A stretch of DNA of 55,450 bases from an uncultured Sutterellaceae bacterium (GTDB lineage: Bacteria > Pseudomonadota > Gammaproteobacteria > Burkholderiales > Burkholderiaceae_F): the NCBI GenBank assembly GCA_902797695.1, contig CADBTW010000012.1:1-55450 (forward strand), written 5' to 3'. The notes under the pieces were generated by a model. The model worked only from the letters and a program-made list of their open reading frames with translations. It was not told the origin of the DNA and did no database searches. Below, in pieces: positions 34,968-42,726 of this stretch (within the stretch, counting starts at the first letter, position 1; the number at the start of each line of letters is the position of its first letter). The translations under genes and the position numbers were made by a program.

Positions 34968-35894
34968 ATGACAGATGAAGAATTGAATGCGTGGGTGAGG
35001 CTTTCGACGGTGCCCGGCCTCAGGCTCCAGGATGCCGTCTCGCTTCTCGAGGCGTTCGGAAGCCCGGTTGACGCCATGGATGCCTCAAGGGGCACCCTGA
35101 GGCGCCATGTGCCGGCCGAGGTGGCGGATCGGATCGCATCCGGCCCGGAAGACGCCCAGGAGCAGATCGTCTCGAGGACGCTCGCGTGGCTCGGGAGGGT
35201 GAATGGCGCGTTCGCGGTTACCCTTTCCGACCCTGATTTTCCGAAGGGGCTCCTTGAGACGGGCTGCTCGCCCCTTGTTCTCTACGGGCTTGGGGACAGG
35301 GAGCTCCTTGGCGCGAAGCTTGTCGCGATCCTCGGAACCCGACACCCCAGCGCGGATGGTGCGCGCGACGCCTACGAGTTCGGCGCGGGGCTGGGAAAGG
35401 CCGGGCTCACGCTCCTCTCCCCGATGATGGAAGGGATCGACTCCGAAAGCCTCCGGGGAGCGCTCGAGGGCGAAGGGGGAAGGGCCGTTGTCCTTTGCGC
35501 CGCACCGCTTGACCGGGTGTATCCGGCGTCACGCCGTCCCCTCATGGCGCAGGCGGCGAAGACGGGCCTCCTTCTCAGCTCCCTCGCCCCCGGCACGCCG
35601 CTTACCGACGAAGCGGTGAAGCTGCGCTACCAGCATCTCGCCGGCCTCGCCTCGGCCGTTCTTGTCATGGAGGCCGGCGTCATGTCCAAGGCGATCCCTG
35701 TTGCGAGGGCGGCCGGCGTTCTCGGGCGCGACCTTCTCGCCGTTCCCGGCAACATCCATCTTCCGCTCTCCAAGGGGCCGAACAGGCTGATCCGGGAAGG
35801 AGCGCGGCTCGTGGAAAGCGTCCAGGACGTCGCGGGGGAGGTCCTGCGGCTCTCCGACCCGGTGCCGAGGCTTCGCGACAGGCCGTTCCCATAG
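34968..35894 (+). CDS. dprA: Diverged DprA/Smf-like protein
   Basis: The 308-residue protein has the overall plan of DprA: an N-terminal helical (SAM-like) part (1-70), then a Rossmann fold with VAILGTRHPSADGARDAYEFG. The C-terminus VLGRDLLAVPGNI-x5-GPNRLIREGARLV is typical. DprA loads RecA onto incoming single-stranded DNA in transformation. The core motifs are changed, however: SGLAxGID reads LSPMMEGID, and the FPxRNRIIAGL motif reads LRYQHLAGL. No C-terminal winged helix is present. The ATG at 34968 has a distant GGAG; TTG at 34950 has a better-placed AGGA and is an alternative. It stands directly before topB; smg, often between them, is absent. Confidence 0.75.
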   Translation: MTDEELNAWVRLSTVPGLRLQDAVSLLEAFGSPVDAMDASRGTLRRHVPAEVADRIASGPEDAQEQIVSRTLAWLGRVNGAFAVTLSDPDFPKGLLETGCSPLVLYGLGDRELLGAKLVAILGTRHPSADGARDAYEFGAGLGKAGLTLLSPMMEGIDSESLRGALEGEGGRAVVLCAAPLDRVYPASRRPLMAQAAKTGLLLSSLAPGTPLTDEAVKLRYQHLAGLASAVLVMEAGVMSKAIPVARAAGVLGRDLLAVPGNIHLPLSKGPNRLIREGARLVESVQDVAGEVLRLSDPVPRLRDRPFP

Positions 35895-35963
35895 CCGTCC
35901 CGCACGCTGGTGTATGCTGGAAAAACTTTTCGATCACGACCTCTTTGTTTAATTAGGCGCTTT

Positions 35964-38516
35964 ATGGGCAAGACACTAATCATCGCGGAAAAGCCTTCGG
36001 TGGCAAACGACTTGCAGAAGGTGATCGGCGGCATGGAAAGGGTAAAGGCCGATGCCGGCGATTATTTCGAAGGTGAAAAGTACGTGGTGGCGAGCGCGGT
36101 CGGGCATCTGCTCGAGCTCGCCGTGCCTGAGAAATACGACGTGAAGCGCGGGAAATGGACTTTTGCCCACCTGCCGCTGATTCCCCCGGAGTTCGAGCTG
36201 AAGCCGATCGCGAAGTCTGCGAGCCGCCTGAAGCTCCTTGCGAAGCTGATCAGGAGGAAGGACATCACGGGCCTCATCAATGCGTGCGACGCCGGGCGGG
36301 AGGGCGAGCTGATCTTCCGCTACATCGTTCAGGCGACCCGCGCGAAGCAGCCGATCCAGCGCCTCTGGCTCCAGTCGATGACCCCGGGGTCCATTCGGGA
36401 AGCCTTCAGGCATCTCAGGAGCGACGCCGAAATGCAGCCGCTCGCCGCAGCGGCGAAGAGCCGCTCGGAAGCGGACTGGCTGGTCGGCATCAACGGAACC
36501 CGCGCCCTCACTGCCTTCAACAGCAAGAATGGGGGGTTCTTCCTCACGACGGTCGGCCGCGTGCAGACGCCGACCCTTGCGGTCGTCGTGAACAGGGAGG
36601 CCGAGATCCGGGCTTTCCGGCCGAAGGACTACTGGCAGGTCGAGGCGACTTTCCGCGCAAAGGCCGGGGAATACACGGGCGTCTGGTTCGATCCCGCCGT
36701 GAAGGGCGCGGGTGAGCAGAAGCCTGAAAGAATCTGGGAAAGGGCCGCAGCGGAAGCCGCGGCTGCCCGCTGCCGCGGAGCGTCCGGCACCGTGGAGGAG
36801 AGCTCGAAGCGCGTGAAGCACGCGCCGCCCGTGCTCTTCGACCTCACGACGCTCCAGCGCGAGGCGAACAACCGATTCGGATTCACGGCGAAGACCACGC
36901 TCGCTCTCGCGCAGTCGCTCTATGAGAAGCACAAGGTCCTTTCGTACCCGAGAACGGACGCGAAGTGCCTCCCGACCGACTATGTCGAGGAAGCGAAGAA
37001 AACCCTCGGCCTTCTCGCCGAGCGCTATGGCGCCGTGGCGAAGAAGCCGCTCTCGGGCGGCTGGGTGAAGCCGAACCCGCGGATTTTCAACACGGCGAAG
37101 ATCAGCGACCACTTCGCGCTCGTACCGCTTCCGGACCATCTCCCCTCGAAGCTCTCCGAACCCGAGGCGAAGATCTACGACCTCGTCGCTAAGCGCTTCA
37201 TGGCGATTTTCTATCCGCCGGCTGAGGTGGACGAGACCACCCGGGTGACGACGGTCGGAAGCGACAGCTTCCGTACCCGCGGCAAGGTTCTCGTGAAGGC
37301 GGGATGGCGCGAGGTCTACGGAGGTGAGGCGGGAGACGAGGGATCGCTTCCCCCTGTCGCGCAGGGTGAAAAGGTGAAGGCCGAAGAGGCTGAGGTCGTC
37401 GCGAAGACCACTCTTCCGCCCCCGCGGTACACGGAAGCGACGCTTCTCTCCGCGATGGAAGGGGCGGGGAAGATGGTCGAGGACGACGCGCTCCGGAGCG
37501 CGATGCAGGAGAAGGGCATCGGGACACCGGCGACCCGCGCCGCAATCATCGAGGGCTTGATCGTCCAGAAGTACCTGATCCGTGAAGGCCGGGAACTCCG
37601 CCCGACGGCAAAGGCCTTCCAGCTGCTCACCCTCCTCAAGGGGCTGAAGATCGAGGAGCTCTCGGAGCCCGAGCTTACGGGCGAATGGGAGAGCCGGCTC
37701 GCGCAGATCGAGAAGGGTACCCTCTCCCGGGAAGAGTTCATGACCGGGATCCGCGGGATGACGGAGAAGATCGTCGACGCGGCGAAGCAGTACGAGGGGG
37801 AGAGCGTCCCCCTCGAGAACCCGGTGCACCTGAAGCACCGCTGCCCGAAGTGCGGCGGTGAAGTCGTGGAGAACTTCCGCCGCTACGCCTGCACGAATCC
37901 GGGGTGCGACTTCAGCATCTCGAAGCATCCGGGCGGCAGGACCTTCGAGCCCGAGGAAGTGGAGGAGCTCCTCGAGAAGAAGCAGATCGGGCCCCTGCAG
38001 GGCTTCGTAAGCAAGATGGGGCGGCCGTTCGCCGCCGTGCTCAAGCTTTCGGATGCGCCTGATTGCAAGCTCGAGTTCGTCTTCGACAATCCCGTGAAGA
38101 AGGATGCCGATGCGGCACCGGTCGACTTCACCGGGCTTGAGCCCGTCGGGAAGTGCCCGGTCTGCGGCGGCCGCGTGTTCGGCCTTCCGATGGCTTACAT
38201 GTGCGAGAACACGCAGCGCGCGGAGAAGAAATGCTCGTTCCGGGTCGGAAAAGTGATCCTGCAGCAGCCTGTTGCCGAGAGCGAGATGAAGAAGCTCCTC
38301 GAGGAAGGCCGGACGAGTCTCCTGAAGGGGTTCGTGTCGAACAAGACGCACCGCAAGTTCTCCGCGTACCTGAAGATGGAGAAGGGCGGGAAGGTCGGCT
38401 TTGAATTCGAGGACCGCGAGGCGAAGGGAACCGCGGCGAAGAAGCGCACGGTGCGGGCGACCGCCTCGAAGGCCGTCCGGCCTGCGGCGCGGACCGCGCG
38501 GAAAAAGGCTTCCTAG
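35964..38516 (+). CDS. topB: DNA topoisomerase III
   Basis: This 850-residue type IA topoisomerase decatenates DNA. A TOPRIM domain occupies about 1-145 (KTLIIAEKPSVANDL at the start, ACDAGREGELIF inside). The catalytic tyrosine is Tyr328 in YPRTD, the same number as in E. coli TopB. Late in the protein are a zinc-type CPKCGG...C4 cluster near 627 and a second CPVCGG near 730, each followed by a topoisomerase C-terminal repeat. The last 30 residues are Ala/Lys/Arg-rich. The ATG at 35964 was chosen over an upstream in-frame ATG because homologues start MGKTLIIAEKP. A full-length open frame antisense to it is rejected. Confidence 0.93.
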   Translation: MGKTLIIAEKPSVANDLQKVIGGMERVKADAGDYFEGEKYVVASAVGHLLELAVPEKYDVKRGKWTFAHLPLIPPEFELKPIAKSASRLKLLAKLIRRKDITGLINACDAGREGELIFRYIVQATRAKQPIQRLWLQSMTPGSIREAFRHLRSDAEMQPLAAAAKSRSEADWLVGINGTRALTAFNSKNGGFFLTTVGRVQTPTLAVVVNREAEIRAFRPKDYWQVEATFRAKAGEYTGVWFDPAVKGAGEQKPERIWERAAAEAAAARCRGASGTVEESSKRVKHAPPVLFDLTTLQREANNRFGFTAKTTLALAQSLYEKHKVLSYPRTDAKCLPTDYVEEAKKTLGLLAERYGAVAKKPLSGGWVKPNPRIFNTAKISDHFALVPLPDHLPSKLSEPEAKIYDLVAKRFMAIFYPPAEVDETTRVTTVGSDSFRTRGKVLVKAGWREVYGGEAGDEGSLPPVAQGEKVKAEEAEVVAKTTLPPPRYTEATLLSAMEGAGKMVEDDALRSAMQEKGIGTPATRAAIIEGLIVQKYLIREGRELRPTAKAFQLLTLLKGLKIEELSEPELTGEWESRLAQIEKGTLSREEFMTGIRGMTEKIVDAAKQYEGESVPLENPVHLKHRCPKCGGEVVENFRRYACTNPGCDFSISKHPGGRTFEPEEVEELLEKKQIGPLQGFVSKMGRPFAAVLKLSDAPDCKLEFVFDNPVKKDADAAPVDFTGLEPVGKCPVCGGRVFGLPMAYMCENTQRAEKKCSFRVGKVILQQPVAESEMKKLLEEGRTSLLKGFVSNKTHRKFSAYLKMEKGGKVGFEFEDREAKGTAAKKRTVRATASKAVRPAARTARKKAS

Positions 38517-38610
38517 AACATCTCTTTCTTGAGGCGGGTTAATTCTCTTCGGTCTTTTCAACTAGAGAACGGCGAATTCCAGCTGGTACATTTGTCTTTA
38601 ACGCCTTTTA

Positions 38611-38670
38611 AAGGGGCTCCTGCCCGGCTGTCGCCTTTTCCTCTTCGGAAGGGCCTCGCCCGCGGGAGCC
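38611..38670 (+). promoter_or_regulatory. Structured leader before the amino acid binding protein gene
   Basis: In the 199-bp gap after topB, GGCTCC (38615-38620) pairs with GGAGCC (38665-38670). A smaller CCTT-TTCC/GGAAGG hairpin lies inside. The start codon is 46 bp further on. It may be a terminator/leader remnant or stabilise the mRNA; no known riboswitch family was recognised. Confidence 0.3.
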
Positions 38671-38715
38671 TTGCGAAGAAGGTCAGGAAAGGACAAAAGA
38701 AGGGAGAATTGCATC

Positions 38716-39747
38716 ATGAGAAAGGGAGAAAAGCTGCTGCTTGCAGCAGTTGCCACAGCTGCCGTCGCCGCCTGGTCCGTTCCGGCACAGGCCGGGAAAA
38801 CGCTTGACGCCGTGAAAAGCCGCGGGATCGTGTCCTGCGGCGTGAACACCGCGGCCCCCGGGTTCTCCGGAACCGACAGCAAGGGCCGCTGGCAGGGGCT
38901 TGACGTTGACGTCTGCCGTGCCGTTGCGGCTGCGGTGCTGAAGGATGCGAACAAGGTGAAGTTCGTGCCGCTCTCTTCCGAGCAGCGGTTCACTGCCCTC
39001 CAGTCCGGGAAGATCGATGTCCTTGCCCGCAATACGACGTGGTCCCTCAGCCGCGATGCCGGCCAGGGCGTTGAGTTCGTCGCGGTCAACTACATCGACG
39101 GCCAGGGCTTCATGGTCCCGAAGAAGTACAAGATCACCAGCGCGAAGAAGCTGAACGGCGCCACGATCTGCGTGCAGACCGGCACTTCGAGCGAAAAGAA
39201 CCTCGCGGACTTCGCCCGCGTGAACGGCATCCGCTACAAGCCCGTGATGTTCGACACGACCGAGGCGACGCAGGGCGCCTTCGTCTCGGGCCGCTGCCAG
39301 GCCTATACGACTGACCGCTCCGACCTCGCCGGGGCAAGGCTTCGCGCGAAGAATCCGGCTGACTACGACATCCTGCCCGAGACGATTTCCAAGGAGCCCC
39401 TCGCCATGGCGGTCCGCCGCGGCGACGATGAATGGTTCCAGATTGTCCGCTGGTCCTTCTACACGATGCTCGAGGCTGAAGAACTCGGCGTTTCAAGCCA
39501 TAATGCGGATGCGCTCGCGAAGTCGAGCAAGGATCCGAACGTGAGGAGGCTTCTCGGGCTTGAAGAAGACCTTGGCCGCATGCTCGGGCTCGACAAGCAG
39601 TGGTCCTACCGGATCGTGAAGCAGGTCGGGAACTATGGCGAGTCGTTCGAGGCGAACCTTGGTCCGAAGACCCCGCTCAGGCTGCAGCGCGGGCTGAACC
39701 GCCTCTGGACCAAGGGCGGCCTGCTGATGGCTCCGCCGATGCGCTAG
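38716..39747 (+). CDS. aapJ: Polar amino acid ABC transporter, substrate-binding protein
   Basis: The 343-residue periplasmic protein has a cleavable signal peptide (1-26, ending AQA) and the AapJ/BztA family pattern. Examples are GVNTAAPGFSGTDSKGRWQGLDVDVCRAVAAAV, RNTTWSLSRDAGQGVEF, TICVQTGTSSEKNLADF, and DILPETISKEPLAMAVRRGDDEW near residue 225. AapJ-type proteins bind acidic and other L-amino acids for the Aap/Bzt importer. The ATG at 38716 has AGGGAG about 9 bp upstream. The permease genes follow after 148 bp that carry hairpins, a layout that usually raises binding protein over permease. Confidence 0.88.
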   Translation: MRKGEKLLLAAVATAAVAAWSVPAQAGKTLDAVKSRGIVSCGVNTAAPGFSGTDSKGRWQGLDVDVCRAVAAAVLKDANKVKFVPLSSEQRFTALQSGKIDVLARNTTWSLSRDAGQGVEFVAVNYIDGQGFMVPKKYKITSAKKLNGATICVQTGTSSEKNLADFARVNGIRYKPVMFDTTEATQGAFVSGRCQAYTTDRSDLAGARLRAKNPADYDILPETISKEPLAMAVRRGDDEWFQIVRWSFYTMLEAEELGVSSHNADALAKSSKDPNVRRLLGLEEDLGRMLGLDKQWSYRIVKQVGNYGESFEANLGPKTPLRLQRGLNRLWTKGGLLMAPPMR

Positions 39748-39807
39748 GAACGGCGCCTCAGGCCGGGATGCGCGGCATGGGCCGCGTGTCCCGCGAGCTT
39801 CAAGGGC

Positions 39808-39866
39808 GAGGCCGGTTGCCGGCCGTCGGAACCGCAGTGTTCCGGACGGGCAGGCGATCCGGCCTC
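39808..39866 (+). promoter_or_regulatory. Alternative hairpins between binding-protein and permease genes
   Basis: GGCCGG (39810-39815) pairs with CCGGCC (39819-39824) over a 3-nt loop, and CGGAAC (39827-39832) pairs with GTTCCG (39839-39844). GAGGCCGG (39808-39815) can instead pair with CCGGCCTC (39859-39866), which excludes the first hairpin. By analogy with other ABC operons, the structure may stabilise the aapJ message or limit read-through into the permeases. Confidence 0.4.
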
Positions 39867-39895
39867 GTTGCGCGTATTTAAGGTATTGTTTATCG

Positions 39896-41074
39896 ATGTT
39901 TTTCAGAACGCAAGAATCGGAGATGCCGGGGGATGCCGCCTGGCGTGAAAGAGTTCGAGGGAAACGCCGCCGCGCGGCTCTGATTCAGGTTGCTGTCGCC
40001 GCCGTTCTGATTGCCTTCCTCTGGGTGCTTGGCTCGAACGTCGCGGAGAACCTCGCGGAGCGTGGCATCCAGCACGGCTTTGAATTCTTCCGGCACTCGG
40101 CGGGCTTCGCGATCGGCGAGACCCCGATCACCTTCGAGCCCACCGATTCGTTCTTCCGGGCCTTCGTGATCGGCGTCATGAATACGATCCGGGTGTCCGT
40201 TCTCGCGATCATTTCGTCCTTCGTCCTCGGAATCGTCATCGCGTTCATGAAGCTCTCGCGCCAGCCGGTGCTCCGGTTCTTCGGTGCGGCGCATGTCGAG
40301 TTCTACCGGAACATTCCCCTGATTGTCGGCCTCCTTGGCGTCTACCTCGTGATCACGGAGATCCTTCCGGACATGGAGACGGTGGCGGAATCGGGTTCCG
40401 TCTTCATGCTGGACAAGGCGGGGCTCCAGTTCCCGGTGCCTCTGCATGAAGGGGCTGTCGCCGCCGCGTCCCTCGCGGCCGGTCTCGTCGCAGGGTTCCT
40501 CGCGGGCCGCGTCGCGAGGGCGCGTTCCACCTTCCTCGTCGGCTGGTGCGCGGGAGCGGGGGCGTTCTGCGCCGCAGCCGCCGCAGTGTGGATCGCCTGC
40601 GGGGCGGTGCTCGGCTGGAGCATCCCGAAGCTCGACGGGTTCATTGTCGAGGGCGGCGGTTCCCTTTCGCCGGAATTCCTCGCCATCTGGCTCGGGCTCA
40701 CGCTCTTTTCCTCCGCCCCCATTGCGGAAACGATCCGCGCGGGAATCGTTTCCGTCGGCCGGGGGCAGTGGCAGGCGGGGCTCTCTCTCGGACTCTCCGG
40801 AGTGGAGACTGCGAGCTACGTGGTGTTCCCGCAGGCGATGCGGCTCTCCGTGCCGCCGCTCGCGAGCCAGTTCATGAACCTCACGAAGAATTCTTCCCTC
40901 GCCATCGTTGTCGGCTATCCGGACGTGGTGAGCATCGGGAACACCTCGATCAACGCAACGGGGCAGGCGCTCGAGATGATCCTCCTCATCATGCTGGTCT
41001 ACCTCATGCTCAACCTGATCACTTCGGTCGTGATGAACGCGATCAACCGGCGCCTTGCCAGGGGGAGGGCATGA
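39896..41074 (+). CDS. aapQ: Polar amino acid ABC transporter, permease 1
   Basis: The 392-residue inner-membrane protein has several transmembrane helices. A cytoplasm-facing EAA-type loop near residues 275-320 (IAETIRAGIVSVGRGQWQAGLSLGLSG) contacts the ATPase. Length and the long central periplasmic insertion are as in AapQ/BztB permeases. The start ATG has AAGG about 12 bp upstream. The stop TGA overlaps the start of the second permease gene (ATGA at 41071-41074), so the two are translated together. Confidence 0.88.
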   Translation: MFFRTQESEMPGDAAWRERVRGKRRRAALIQVAVAAVLIAFLWVLGSNVAENLAERGIQHGFEFFRHSAGFAIGETPITFEPTDSFFRAFVIGVMNTIRVSVLAIISSFVLGIVIAFMKLSRQPVLRFFGAAHVEFYRNIPLIVGLLGVYLVITEILPDMETVAESGSVFMLDKAGLQFPVPLHEGAVAAASLAAGLVAGFLAGRVARARSTFLVGWCAGAGAFCAAAAAVWIACGAVLGWSIPKLDGFIVEGGGSLSPEFLAIWLGLTLFSSAPIAETIRAGIVSVGRGQWQAGLSLGLSGVETASYVVFPQAMRLSVPPLASQFMNLTKNSSLAIVVGYPDVVSIGNTSINATGQALEMILLIMLVYLMLNLITSVVMNAINRRLARGRA

Positions 41075-42153
41075 TGGAAAGGAAACTCTTCGGATCCGTT
41101 CGCGAGGCCTGGCGGTCCCAGAGCCTGCTCTCCCGGCTTTTCACTCTCGCTGCCGCGGCGGCTGCGGTCTTCGCTCTCTGGAAGCTTTTCCTCTGGGGCG
41201 TCGAAGGCGCCGTGTTCGCGCCTGACTACGAGGCCTGCCGGCAGGCTTCGGGCGCCTGCTGGGGGTTCGTCGCCGAGAAGTGGCGGATCATCCTCTTCGG
41301 GCGCTTCCCCTACGAGGAGCAGTGGAGGCCGGCCGCGGGCACTGTGGTCGTCGTCCTGATGCTGGTCCTTTCTGCCGTCCCGCGGTTCTGGACACGGACC
41401 GGTGCGAAGGCTCTCGTCGCAGGGTGGGCCGCCGCGCTTGCCGTTTTCTTCGTCCTCATGTACGGCGGCGCCTTCGGTCTCGAGCCCGTTGATCCGGACT
41501 ACTGGGGCGGACTGCCGCTCACCGTGATCCTCACCCTGATCGGCATGGCGGCCTCAAGCCCGCTCGGCATACTGCTCGCCCTCGGCCGGCGGTCCGACCT
41601 CCCGCTCATCCGCACGCTCAGCACCGCGTACATTGAGCTGGTCCGCGGCGTTCCGCTGATTTCCGTGCTGTTCGTCGCGGCGTTCATCTTCCCGATGTTC
41701 CTTCCGCCGGGAACCGAAACCACGACCTTCTGGCGCGTTGTCGTGGCGATCGTGCTCTTCCAGGCGGCCTACATGGCGGAAACGGTCCGAGGCGGCCTGC
41801 AGTCGGTGCCGGAGGCCCAGATGTCCGCAGCCGAATCCCTCGGGATGAGCAGGCTGCAGGGCTACGTTCACGTGGTGCTCCCGCAGGCGCTTGCCGCGAT
41901 CATCCCGGCCTTCGTGAACAGCCTTCTCTCGACCTTCATGGACACGTCGCTCGTCACCGTGGTTTCCATGCAGGATCTTTTCGGAAGCCTCAGGCTTGCG
42001 CTGGGCGACCCGCAGTGGCGGGAGTTCTTCGGAGTCGGCTATATTTTCGTCGGCGCAATATATTTCTTCTCTTCCCTTATCATGTCCGCCTACAGCCAGT
42101 GGCTGGAAAGAAGGATCAAGGGCGGGCGGGGCGAATCGGCCCTGCGGGTCTAG
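41071..42153 (+). CDS. aapM: Polar amino acid ABC transporter, permease 2
   Basis: This 360-residue partner of the preceding permease has the same hallmark loop near residues 240-265 (MAETVRGGLQSVPEAQMSAAESLGM), and transmembrane helices before and after it. The true start is ATG 41071 with GGGGGAGGG in front; the open frame upstream inside the first permease gene is not coding. The next gene downstream is an unrelated DUF1857-type gene, so the ATPase subunit (AapP-type), usually next in line, is not here. Confidence 0.88.
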   Translation: MMERKLFGSVREAWRSQSLLSRLFTLAAAAAAVFALWKLFLWGVEGAVFAPDYEACRQASGACWGFVAEKWRIILFGRFPYEEQWRPAAGTVVVVLMLVLSAVPRFWTRTGAKALVAGWAAALAVFFVLMYGGAFGLEPVDPDYWGGLPLTVILTLIGMAASSPLGILLALGRRSDLPLIRTLSTAYIELVRGVPLISVLFVAAFIFPMFLPPGTETTTFWRVVVAIVLFQAAYMAETVRGGLQSVPEAQMSAAESLGMSRLQGYVHVVLPQALAAIIPAFVNSLLSTFMDTSLVTVVSMQDLFGSLRLALGDPQWREFFGVGYIFVGAIYFFSSLIMSAYSQWLERRIKGGRGESALRV

Positions 42154-42169
42154 GAACTGAATCAGGGGC

Positions 42170-42619
42170 TTGGAGAAATTGAAGGTTTTTGAGCACGGCC
42201 TGGCAATCGCCGGCATGACGCGGGAAGCGGTCTGGAAGGAACTGGAGCTCCTTCTCAGGCATCCCCAGCTCGTCCTCGCGGGGTGTGACGAAGCGCGCGT
42301 ATCGGAAGCCGCCGGACCTGACGGCACCCTCTGGCTCAGCCGCACGAAGCGGTTCGGCGACGTCGAGGTGGAGGACCGAGTGCTTCTTCAGGCCCCGGAT
42401 CGGGTGGAGATCCACGTTTCGGAGAGCGAGAACTGGCCCCGCAGCTGGCTCACGATCCTCCTCGCGAGCGAAGGGGACACGGTTCGGCTTACCTTTTCCT
42501 ATGAGCAGGAGAATCCCCGCCCGATGGAGAACCCGGCCTTCGAGAAACTCCGGAACGAGGCTTACAGGAATAAGGACGAGACGCTCGTCCAGCTGATCCG
42601 GCAACGGGCCGCTTCCTAG
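42170..42619 (+). CDS. DUF1857 / SRPBCC-like protein
   Basis: The 149-residue cytoplasmic protein has a pattern compatible with the AtaL-like SRPBCC (DUF1857) family: a start with REAVWKELELLLRHPQ, a beta-rich centre (TKRFGDVEVEDRVLL, VRLTFSYEQ), and a closing helix NKDETLVQLIRQ. Members bind hydrophobic ligands in a helix-grip cavity, but the ligand is unknown. No ATG is available at the start; TTG 42170 is used, and TTG 42179 is an alternative. It lies 16 bp after aapM and may be co-transcribed with the importer. Confidence 0.65.
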   Translation: MEKLKVFEHGLAIAGMTREAVWKELELLLRHPQLVLAGCDEARVSEAAGPDGTLWLSRTKRFGDVEVEDRVLLQAPDRVEIHVSESENWPRSWLTILLASEGDTVRLTFSYEQENPRPMENPAFEKLRNEAYRNKDETLVQLIRQRAAS

Positions 42620-42726
42620 CGGTACTTCCTGTTCGTTCCCTTCGGGGAAAAGGCAAATCCCAATTCCTGACGGCCGGGGGAGCCGAGAAGACTTCCCCGG
42701 CCTCGTTCATCTTTGGAAGGCGGCTG

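Noticed and set aside
35976..38561. Minus-strand open frame of 861 codons covering the whole of topB
   Set aside because: It is an exact antisense shadow of a gene with all topoisomerase III motifs. It arises because TTA, CTA and TCA codons are rare in this GC-rich genome. Its translation is a low-complexity Arg/Leu/Glu mix.
40546..41070. Upstream extension of the second permease frame inside the first permease gene
   Set aside because: The first permease gene is clearly coding in its own frame, and ATG 41071 with GGGGGAGGG and an ATGA overlap gives the right length.
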